From NCBI GenBank assembly GCA_012728555.1, contig JAAYEW010000045.1, forward strand, positions 1 through 47,259: a DNA stretch of 47,259 nt, written 5' to 3'. Source of the stretch: Erysipelothrix sp. Lineage in GTDB: Bacteria; Bacillota_I; Bacilli_A; Erysipelotrichales; Erysipelotrichaceae. Of this stretch, positions 1-7,790 are shown piece by piece (the first letter of the stretch is position 1; each line of letters begins with the position of its first letter). The notes under the pieces are model-generated. The model was not told the DNA's origin, ran no database searches, and saw only the letters and a list, made by a program, of their open reading frames with translations. Both the position numbers and the translations under genes were made by a program.

Positions 1-1161
1 CACTGGCGCTACAAAGAAGGCGACAATATGTCTGCCAAAGAAAATCAGCGTGAAATTGAAGAAAAATTGTCATGGTTTAGAGACTTAGATTTACTGTCTG
101 ATGATTATGATGATGCATCTGGCTACATGGAAAGCTTACAACGCGATGTTTTTGAAGCAAATGTCTACGTTATGACACCTAATGGTAGAGTTATAGATTT
201 ACCAAATGGTTCAACCCCCATCGATTTTGCATACAGTATTCATTCAGAAGTAGGAGAAGCTACAGTAGGATCGATTGTTAATGGAACTTTAGTTCCTTTA
301 AACACTGAGCTAAAGACAGGGGATGTTGTTCAAATTAAAACAACAAAAAATAACCCTGGACCATCCGAAGATTGGTTGAAATTTGTTAAGACTAATCGTG
401 CACGTAATAAGATTAAACAGTTCTTTTTAAGAAAAGAAGCTGAGTCTAGACAAACAATGATTACCAAAGGTGAACAGATTTTTAAAGAAGAGCTTAAAAA
501 ACGTGAACTTGATGAAAAAGAGTTCATGACAAAAGCGAAACTTGAACCAATTTTGTCTCAGTACAATTTTAAGAATACAGATGATTTGATGTATGCAATC
601 GCCATCAAGTCGTTATCCCTTGCTAAAGTATTTGAAAAGTTGAATGTTAAACCTAAACTTTTCAGTGAATTTGGCAAGATATTTCAACAACCTGAACCTC
701 AACGAAGAAAAATAAGCAAATCGGGGATTAAAGTAGAAGGTGTCGAATCGATGATGATTTCGATTGCTCAGTGTTGCTCTCCTGTTAAAGGAGATGAAAT
801 CGTTGGGTATATTACTAAAGGAAAAGGTGTTAAAGTACATCGAAGGGATTGCCCAAATATCGTTAACGAAAAAAACCGATTAATTGATGTAGAATGGGAT
901 GAAGACTTTGAAGGGGGAACCTATGAAGTCACTTTATCAATTAAGTGTTATGATCGACAATTTCTTTTATCAGATATCGTGACAATTACTTCTCAAAATA
1001 AAACAACGATGACCTATGTCTCAGCAGCTTTAGAAGATGATAAAATTCATACAACTGTCACTTTAAGAGTTTTAGTTAAGAATTCTTCAGATCTTAGAGT
1101 ATTGATGACGAACATTAAAAAATTAGATTCAATTATAGATGTTGAAAGAATGACTTATTAA
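1..1161 (+). CDS. relA: RelA/SpoT family (p)ppGpp synthetase/hydrolase, C-terminal part (5' truncated by window)
   Basis: Frame is open from base 1 (HWRYKEGDN...). TGS domain (VYVMTPNGRVIDLPNGSTPIDFAYSIHSEVG) and C-terminal ACT-like region are present. Confidence 0.95.
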   Translation, partial: HWRYKEGDNMSAKENQREIEEKLSWFRDLDLLSDDYDDASGYMESLQRDVFEANVYVMTPNGRVIDLPNGSTPIDFAYSIHSEVGEATVGSIVNGTLVPLNTELKTGDVVQIKTTKNNPGPSEDWLKFVKTNRARNKIKQFFLRKEAESRQTMITKGEQIFKEELKKRELDEKEFMTKAKLEPILSQYNFKNTDDLMYAIAIKSLSLAKVFEKLNVKPKLFSEFGKIFQQPEPQRRKISKSGIKVEGVESMMISIAQCCSPVKGDEIVGYITKGKGVKVHRRDCPNIVNEKNRLIDVEWDEDFEGGTYEVTLSIKCYDRQFLLSDIVTITSQNKTTMTYVSAALEDDKIHTTVTLRVLVKNSSDLRVLMTNIKKLDSIIDVERMTY

Positions 1162-1202
1162 TGTAAGAAGTTGAAAAAGTATCGAACTGTTTACAAAAGT
1201 TG

Positions 1203-1230
1203 TTGACAACATTTTCAAGAGTGTTATAAT
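1203..1230 (+). promoter_or_regulatory. Sigma-A type promoter: TTGACA-N16-TATAAT
   Basis: Exact consensus -35 (1203-1208) and -10 (1225-1230), 28 nt upstream of the Met-rich leader ORF. Confidence 0.85.
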
Positions 1231-1258
1231 TCATTTATCCAATAGAGAGGAGACCATT

Positions 1259-1327
1259 ATGAAACTAAACAGAACTATGATGATGATGCGTATGTTTAAC
1301 AAACAATGGGGTCTTCTGGTAGGATAG
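1259..1327 (+). CDS. Putative methionine leader peptide MKLNRTMMMMRMFNKQWGLLVG
   Basis: ATG 1259 to TAG 1325-1327; GGAG-type RBS about 6 nt upstream; four consecutive Met codons plus a fifth; located between a consensus promoter and a terminator ahead of metNIQ. Confidence 0.7.
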   Translation: MKLNRTMMMMRMFNKQWGLLVG

Positions 1328-1356
1328 CGTCATCACTTTTAGCATGTGAACACTAT

Positions 1357-1389
1357 AAACAGGAAACCTCGTTTCCTGTTTTTTTGTTT
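1357..1389 (+). terminator. Intrinsic terminator (candidate attenuator) upstream of metN
   Basis: AAACAGGAAAC-CTC-GTTTCCTGTTT stem followed by a T run, before the metN RBS and start. Confidence 0.85.
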
Positions 1390-1403
1390 TAGAAAGGAGT
1401 ATT

Positions 1404-2414
1404 ATGGTAGCGCATATCGAATTAAGAAATGTATACAAAACGTTTCAAAGCAAAGAAAACAGCGTTGAAGCCCTCAAAGACATTTCGTTAGTCATTAATC
1501 AAAAAGACTTTTACGGTATCATTGGTATGTCAGGAGCAGGTAAATAAACATTAATACGCACCATGAATTACCTAAGTAAACCTGATTCAGGGGAAGTGTT
1601 AATACACAAAGAAAATCTAGGTGATTTAAGTGAAAAACAGTTATTAAAAAAACGGCAAGCTATTGGTATGATTTTCCAACATTTTAATCTGTTAAACCAG
1701 ATTAGTGTAGTAGAAAATGTCATCTTACCCCTCAAGATTGCTAAAAACAATAAAACGAATGCGAAAGAAAAAGCAATAGATATGTTAAATCGAGTTGGAC
1801 TTACTGATAAGATCTATAGTTATCCAAGTGAGTTGTCGGGGGGTCAAAAACAAAGAGTTGCTATTGCTAGAGCTTTAATTAATGATCCAGATATTCTGTT
1901 GTGCGATGAAGCAACATCAGCACTAGATCCAATTAGTACTCAAAGTATTTTGGAGTTGTTGAAAAAACTTCAAAATGAACTAAATTTGACCATTGTCTTA
2001 ATTACTCATGAAATGAGTGTGATTGAGAAAGTCTGTAACAAAGTAGCGATACTTGATGATGGGAAAGTCGTTGAACAAGGCTTCATAAGTGATATCTTTG
2101 TTAATCCTAAAAGCTCAGCAGCTAAAAAACTTCTCTTTTTACAAGAGACACATGGTTCCTTAAAACAATCACGGCAAGCGTTACGACTTATTTTTGACGG
2201 TCAAACAGCTGATAAACCATTGATTTCGCAACTAGTGCTTAAAACGAAACAAGAAATAAATATTTTGTGGGCAAACACCAAAGAGATTGATGGTAAAGTT
2301 TATGGTCAAATGATGATTGAAATATCCAAAGATAAAGATCTTCTTAATCAGATTACGGATGTTTTAAAAATTAGTAGAATTAATTACTCGTTAGAAGGGG
2401 GTGATATAGTATGA
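1404..2414 (+). pseudogene. metN: Methionine ABC transporter ATP-binding protein MetN with in-frame TAA in Walker A
   Basis: ATG 1404 with upstream AGAAAGGAG; MVAHIELRNVYKTFQ...GIIGMSGAGK*TLIRTMNYL...; TAA at 1545-1547; downstream frame intact (LSGGQKQRVAIARAL, C-terminal NIL-like domain). Confidence 0.85.
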
Positions 2415-3064
2415 ATCAAACGATAGAACTTTATCTAAGTGCAACTATTGAAACCTTAATCATGACCATTGTACCAAGTATACTTGCTTTTCTAGCTGGC
2501 TTACCACTGGGGATCCTGTTACAAACTACGAGTGAGAAAGGCCTTAATCCAAATAAAGTAGTGAACACTATAGTCGGTTCGATCGTCAACATATTGCGCT
2601 CTGTACCTTTTATTATCTTGATGCTCTATGTGATGCCATTGTCTCGTTTATTAGTACAAACAACAATTGGTGTTAAAGCAATGATTCCTGCTTTATCGAT
2701 TTCAGCAATTCCTTTTGTGGCAAGACTTACTGAATCAGCATTCAATGAAGTAGATAGTGGTCTGGTTGAAGCGACTAAAAGCATGGGTGCTAGCAATTCT
2801 CAAATCATCAAACACGTTATGATGGTGGAAGCTCGTGTTTCGTTAGTTAGAGCAGCAACAGTTTCTATGATAACTATTTTAGGGTATGGAGCAATGTCAG
2901 GATTTGTTGGTGCAGGTGGGCTAGGTACAATTGCTATTAATTATGGGTATTATCGAAATCAAAGTTCTGTGATGACAATTTGTATCGTTATCTTAGTAAT
3001 CTTGGTTCAAATTATTCAAAGTATAGGAAATAAATTAGCAGTGAAAATAAATAGAAAACATTAG
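2411..3064 (+). CDS. metI: Methionine ABC transporter permease MetI
   Basis: 217-aa polytopic protein with EAA-type permease motif (EATKSMGASNSQIIKHVMMVEA); follows metN. Confidence 0.92.
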   Translation: MNQTIELYLSATIETLIMTIVPSILAFLAGLPLGILLQTTSEKGLNPNKVVNTIVGSIVNILRSVPFIILMLYVMPLSRLLVQTTIGVKAMIPALSISAIPFVARLTESAFNEVDSGLVEATKSMGASNSQIIKHVMMVEARVSLVRAATVSMITILGYGAMSGFVGAGGLGTIAINYGYYRNQSSVMTICIVILVILVQIIQSIGNKLAVKINRKH

Positions 3065-3080
3065 AATAGGGAGAAAATAA

Positions 3081-3884
3081 ATGAAGAAGTTAATTAGTTT
3101 AGTAGTGATCAGTTTAACTATAATAGGATGTTCATCTACACCAAAAACGGACGATAAAACACTGGTGATTGGTGCTTCAATCACACCACATGCACAGATA
3201 TTAAGTGTCATAAAACCTGATTTAGAAGCTAAAGGGTATACTGTGGAAATAAAAGAGTTTACGGATTATGTACAACCCAACGTAGCATTACAGGATAAGA
3301 GTCTTGATGCTAACTATTTTCAACATCAACCGTATCTCGATGAGTTTAATAAAGAAAGAAACTGGGATCTTCAAGGGGTCGCTGTCATTCACTACGAACC
3401 ATTTGGTATTTATCCTGGTAAGACAAGGAGTTTGAGTGAGTTAAGTGATGGAGCTAAAGTATCTGTACCAAACGATACGACCAATGAAGCACGGGCACTC
3501 CTTCTTCTAGAAGCGAATGGATTGATTAAACTCAAAGAAAATATTGGACTAAAGGCTACCAAACAAGATATTATTGAAAACCCTAAAAACTTGGATATTA
3601 TTGAATTAGAGGCTGCTCAACTTACAAAATCACTAGCTGATGTGGATTTAGCGGTCATCAATGGAAATTATGCAATGCAAGCGAAGTTATCGGTTGAAAA
3701 AGATGCGATTGCCTTTGAAGATATTGAATCATTTGGCTCAAAAACATATGGAAATGTCGTTGCGGTTCGAAGTGATAATAAAGATTCTCAAAAAATCAAG
3801 GATTTACTTGAAGCTCTTCAATCGCAGAAAGTAAAAGATTATATTCAAAAAACTTATGAAGGAGGGGTACAACCATCTTTCTAA
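3081..3884 (+). CDS. metQ: Methionine-binding lipoprotein MetQ (NlpA family)
   Basis: Lipobox-like IIGCSS; NlpA-family sequence (LDANYFQHQPYLDEFNKE); follows metNI. Confidence 0.93.
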   Translation: MKKLISLVVISLTIIGCSSTPKTDDKTLVIGASITPHAQILSVIKPDLEAKGYTVEIKEFTDYVQPNVALQDKSLDANYFQHQPYLDEFNKERNWDLQGVAVIHYEPFGIYPGKTRSLSELSDGAKVSVPNDTTNEARALLLLEANGLIKLKENIGLKATKQDIIENPKNLDIIELEAAQLTKSLADVDLAVINGNYAMQAKLSVEKDAIAFEDIESFGSKTYGNVVAVRSDNKDSQKIKDLLEALQSQKVKDYIQKTYEGGVQPSF

Positions 3885-3909
3885 AAAATACGGAATCTGT
3901 ATTTTTTTG
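3883..3909 (+). terminator. Intrinsic terminator after metQ
   Basis: AAAAAATAC-GGAATCT-GTATTTTTTT hairpin with T run. Confidence 0.7.
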
Positions 3910-3949
3910 TTCATTGACTAAGCTCTAGTAAAATGATAAGATAATGAAA

Positions 3950-4150
3950 ATCGATGAAAATGACCTTAATTAAGTGAATTTGTAGAGAATAAGTGGTTGG
4001 TGAAAACTTATATTGAGCTTAATTGATAGACACATTGGAGATGAGGTAGTGAATCAAGTAGCTGCTTACGGGTTGTTCACGTTACGACATAGAGAAGTAA
4101 ACAAAGGTGGTACCACGTTTTAGAGACGTCCTTGGATCATCTTTTTTTTA
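3950..4150 (+). promoter_or_regulatory. T-box leader of hisS-aspS
   Basis: Canonical T-box AGGTGGTACCACG at 4115-4127, upstream stem I-like region, followed by a T run and hisS; likely promoter TTGACT/TAAGAT at 3914-3942. Confidence 0.9.
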
Positions 4151-4172
4151 TAGTTTTAGAAAGGACATTGTG

Positions 4173-5474
4173 ATGAGTAAATTTCAAGCACCCAGAGGAA
4201 CACAAGATCTATTTTTAGATTCAATGAATGAATGGCAACAAGTCGAAACAAGAATTAGAGAGCTTGCTAAGTTATACAATATGGGTGAGATTAGAACCCC
4301 TGTTTTTGAACATACCGAGGTATTTAATCGAAAGAATGATAGCAGTGATGTTGTTAATAAAGAAATGTATACTTTTAAAGACAATAGTGACCGCTCATTA
4401 ACTCTCAAACCAGAAGGAACCGCTGGACTAATTAGAAGTTATGTTGAAAACAAATTGTATACAAACCCAGAGCCCCTTCACAAATTCTATTATATAACTC
4501 CTGCTTTTCGTTATGAACGACCACAAAAAGGAAGAATGAGAATACATCATCAGTTTGGGGTAGAGTTTTTAGGACAGAAATCCGCAATAGTTGATGTTCA
4601 AGCTATGTTGGTTGGTATTCATTTTGTAAGAAGTTTTGGACTAAAAAATGTTGTTTTACACATTAATACGTTAGGGGATGACGATAGTCGTGCTGCTTAT
4701 CGTGAAGCATTGAAACAACATTTTGAGCCTAGTATTCATGAATTATGTACAGACTGTCATCGTCGTTATGAACAAAATCCTTTACGAATACTTGATTGTA
4801 AAGTCGACGCCCAGCACCCATCGGTTGTCAATGCGCCTAAAATGCGTGATTACTTAAATAAAGCGAGTACAGAATATTTTGATCAAGTCTTACAATTGTT
4901 GGATGACTTCAAGATTGATTATGTCGTTGATCCAAAACTTGTTCGAGGATTAGATTATTATACCCATACTGTTTTTGAACTTAAAAACCACACGAAAGAT
5001 ACCGGTTCTCAAGATACTCTTTTTGGTGGTGGAAGATACGACCATTTAGTCGAAGAATTTGAAGGACCTGCTATTAGTTCGGTTGGTTTTGGTTTAGGCT
5101 TAGAACGTTTTATATTGATGTTGAAAGCTCAAGGACTTTTAAAAGCTGAAGTACATCCTTTGGATCTCTATGGATTAAGTTTAAGTGAAAGCACACAAGT
5201 TGAAATGCTTAGAATTATTGAAGCCTTGAGAAGTGAGAATATTTCATGTGACTTTGATATCGCCAACAGAAGTATGAAAGCTCAGTTTAAATCAGCGGAT
5301 CGCTTTAATGCTAGATTTCTGCTAATTCTTGGTGAGGATGAACAACGAAATAACACAATTCGTGTTAAAAATTCGATGACACAACAACAAGTTGAAATAT
5401 CGCAAGACGATTTGATTGACTACGTTAAAACACAATTATCAGATAAGGAGAATAGAAATGAAGAGAACGCATAA
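4173..5474 (+). CDS. hisS: Histidyl-tRNA synthetase
   Basis: MSKFQAPRGTQDLF... class II aaRS motifs (RYERPQKGRMRIHHQFG, LVRGLDYYTHTVFE). ATG 4173 preceded by AAAGGAC; the upstream ORF extension lies in the leader. Confidence 0.97.
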   Translation: MSKFQAPRGTQDLFLDSMNEWQQVETRIRELAKLYNMGEIRTPVFEHTEVFNRKNDSSDVVNKEMYTFKDNSDRSLTLKPEGTAGLIRSYVENKLYTNPEPLHKFYYITPAFRYERPQKGRMRIHHQFGVEFLGQKSAIVDVQAMLVGIHFVRSFGLKNVVLHINTLGDDDSRAAYREALKQHFEPSIHELCTDCHRRYEQNPLRILDCKVDAQHPSVVNAPKMRDYLNKASTEYFDQVLQLLDDFKIDYVVDPKLVRGLDYYTHTVFELKNHTKDTGSQDTLFGGGRYDHLVEEFEGPAISSVGFGLGLERFILMLKAQGLLKAEVHPLDLYGLSLSESTQVEMLRIIEALRSENISCDFDIANRSMKAQFKSADRFNARFLLILGEDEQRNNTIRVKNSMTQQQVEISQDDLIDYVKTQLSDKENRNEENA

Positions 5475-7212
5475 CAATGGACAATTACGAATTGAAAATA
5501 TTAACCAAGAAGTCAGTTTAATCGGATGGGTTAGTAAGAAGCGAAATTTTGGATCAATTATCTTTGTTGATCTAAGAGACCGTTATGGAATTACTCAAGT
5601 AGTTTTTGATGAAAGTAAGTTTCCTTTAGCAAACGAGCTTCGTAGTGAGTTTTTGATTGAAATTAGTGGACAAGTTGTTGAACGAAAAGATTATAATCCA
5701 AAATTGGCTACTGGTGAAATAGAAGTAATAGTTTCTGAATTTAAACTAATCAATAAATCAAAGCAAACTCCACTGTTGATACAAGACAATACGGACGCTT
5801 TAGAAGAAACACGAATGAAGTATCGATATTTGGATTTAAGACGTCCGATTATGCAAGAACGTTTAATTAAACGAGCTAAAATAGTAAAAGCGATGCATCA
5901 CTATTTAGACTCTCATGACTTTATAGAAGTTGAAACTCCAATGCTGACTAAATCAACTCCAGAGGGATCAAGAGAGTACCTAGTGCCTTCTCGAGTACAT
6001 CCTGGAGAATTCTATGCGTTAGCTCAATCTCCACAAATTTTTAAACAAATGTTAATGATTTCTGGGTTCGAACGATATTATCAAATAGCACGTTGTTTTA
6101 GAGATGAAGATTTACGAGCAGATCGTCAATTAGACTTTACCCAAGTTGATATTGAAACCTCATTTTTAGATGAGATAGAATTTCAGACAATTATTGAAGA
6201 AATGGTACACCATGTTTTCAAGGAAGTCATGGATATGGACATTCAAATACCGTTTGAAAGAATACCTTTTGATAAAGCGATGAATCTCTATGGAAGCGAT
6301 AAACCAGATACCCGTTTCGAGATGAAGCTTCATGATTTAGTCGATGTCTTTCAAGATTCTACCTTTAAAGTTTTTCAACAGGCATTGACATTAAAAAACG
6401 GAACAATTAAAGCCATTGTTTTACATGAGGGTGCATCATCAACGCGAAAAGAGATTGATGGATACACAGATATCATTAAGAAAAATGGTGGAACTGGTCT
6501 TGTTACACTGAAATATCAAGATAATCAATTAAGTGGTTCAGCGATTAAGTTCTTCACTGAGAGTGAAATTGAGCAATTAATTAATACCCTGGGCCTAACT
6601 GAGAATGACTTAGTCTGTATTGTAAGTGGTCCCTGGGAAAAGAGCTGTAATGCATTAGGAACACTTCGAACTCATTTTAGAGACAAGTTTCTAGATATCG
6701 ATAAGAATTTATTTAATTTTGCGTGGGTTACCGAGTTTCCAATGTTTGAGCTTGATGAAGAAAGCAACAAGATTGTTGCTAGACATCATCCGTTTACACG
6801 ACCTGATATATCTGATATATCAGAGCTTTATAAAGATACAGAAGGTTTACTAGAAATTAAAGCAATTGCTTACGACTTGGTACTCAATGGATTTGAAGTA
6901 GCAGGTGGTTCAATGAGAATTTATGATGGTGAAATGCAAAGTCGTTTCTTCGAAATTATTGGATTTACTCCAGAACAAATTAAAACACGGTTTGGTTTCT
7001 TCATTGACGCCTTTAACTATGGAACGCCTCCACATGGGGGGATTGCCTTTGGTTTAGATCGATTCGCTATGATTCTAGCTTATGGAGAAACAATTCGGGA
7101 TGTCATTGCTTTTCCTAAGAATAGTGCTGCTAGAGATCCATTAACAATGGCTCCTTCTTTAGTTGATGAGAAACAATTAAAAGAACTTCATTTAGAAATA
7201 AAAGAGAGCTAG
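5458..7212 (+). CDS. aspS: Aspartyl-tRNA synthetase
   Basis: MKRTHNNGQLR..., class IIb motifs (RYLDLRRP, FRDEDLRADRQ, GTPPHGGIAFGLDR); overlaps the hisS 3' end by 17 nt; RBS AAGGAG. Confidence 0.97.
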   Translation: MKRTHNNGQLRIENINQEVSLIGWVSKKRNFGSIIFVDLRDRYGITQVVFDESKFPLANELRSEFLIEISGQVVERKDYNPKLATGEIEVIVSEFKLINKSKQTPLLIQDNTDALEETRMKYRYLDLRRPIMQERLIKRAKIVKAMHHYLDSHDFIEVETPMLTKSTPEGSREYLVPSRVHPGEFYALAQSPQIFKQMLMISGFERYYQIARCFRDEDLRADRQLDFTQVDIETSFLDEIEFQTIIEEMVHHVFKEVMDMDIQIPFERIPFDKAMNLYGSDKPDTRFEMKLHDLVDVFQDSTFKVFQQALTLKNGTIKAIVLHEGASSTRKEIDGYTDIIKKNGGTGLVTLKYQDNQLSGSAIKFFTESEIEQLINTLGLTENDLVCIVSGPWEKSCNALGTLRTHFRDKFLDIDKNLFNFAWVTEFPMFELDEESNKIVARHHPFTRPDISDISELYKDTEGLLEIKAIAYDLVLNGFEVAGGSMRIYDGEMQSRFFEIIGFTPEQIKTRFGFFIDAFNYGTPPHGGIAFGLDRFAMILAYGETIRDVIAFPKNSAARDPLTMAPSLVDEKQLKELHLEIKES

Positions 7213-7237
7213 TTGAATAAATCAACTAGCTTTTTTA
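7207..7237. terminator. Bidirectional terminator shared by aspS and the convergent minus-strand gene
   Basis: AGCTAGTTGA-ATAAA-TCAACTAGCT stem (7207-7216/7222-7231) followed by a T run on +. Confidence 0.8.
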
Positions 7238-7724
7238 GTTCTAAACGATTGATTTTTGTTGAATCAATTCTTTTAATTGTAATTAAGTTGAGTAAACAAG
7301 TACTCATAACAAAACGATACTTATCAATGATTTCTCTTAAAGGTGGGTATTCTTGTTGAATGTAATGTTGTAATTCATCCGTTGTAACAGTTAAGGATTC
7401 AAGTTCATTCATAGTTTCAATATTTATTTTTTGAAGTCCTAAGATTATTTGAATGACGTCGCTAGAGTGCAATTCTTTTATAGCAATACTAATGATGTTA
7501 TTGTGTTTTTTGATTGATTCTTCAAAATACCTCAATTTAGAAAATTGACTATTTTCATTAACATAAGCGTGCTTAGTCTTAAGTGAAGAAGACAATAAGT
7601 TGTTTGATTGAAAATCAATGATCATGTTTTCTATTACCTGTTTTTCTTTGTCGGTTATCAAAACAGTCGTGTTATTAATTAACGAAAGAATCATATTCAT
7701 TTCTTTGAGTAGTGTTAGTATCAT
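7209..7724 (-). CDS. Hypothetical protein (about 171 aa)
   Basis: ATG at 7724 preceded by AAGGAG on the minus strand; no recognised domain; downstream of the helicase gene, same strand. Confidence 0.7.
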   Translation of the reverse strand: MILTLLKEMNMILSLINNTTVLITDKEKQVIENMIIDFQSNNLLSSSLKTKHAYVNENSQFSKLRYFEESIKKHNNIISIAIKELHSSDVIQIILGLQKINIETMNELESLTVTTDELQHYIQQEYPPLREIIDKYRFVMSTCLLNLITIKRIDSTKINRLELKKLVDLFN

Positions 7725-7790
7725 CCTGTCTCCTTGTATCGATGGCGTATCCTGTTTAGAGGTCATATGTGATTGAAGAAAACATGGTTC

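Noticed and set aside
330-840. Minus-strand ORFs 330-527 and 613-840
   Set aside because: Antisense to relA, low-complexity translation, no RBS support; treated as spurious, as are the other antisense ORFs within strong CDSs.
1545-1547. Stop-codon recoding or alternative genetic code as the explanation for the metN TAA
   Set aside because: Many other genes in the window end at ordinary TAA stops and no recoding element is apparent; mutation or sequence error is simpler.
4107-4172. 22-codon N-terminal extension of hisS in the ORF track
   Set aside because: It lies in the T-box/terminator region; the RBS (AAAGGAC) and conserved HisRS start MSKFQAPRGTQD point to ATG 4173.
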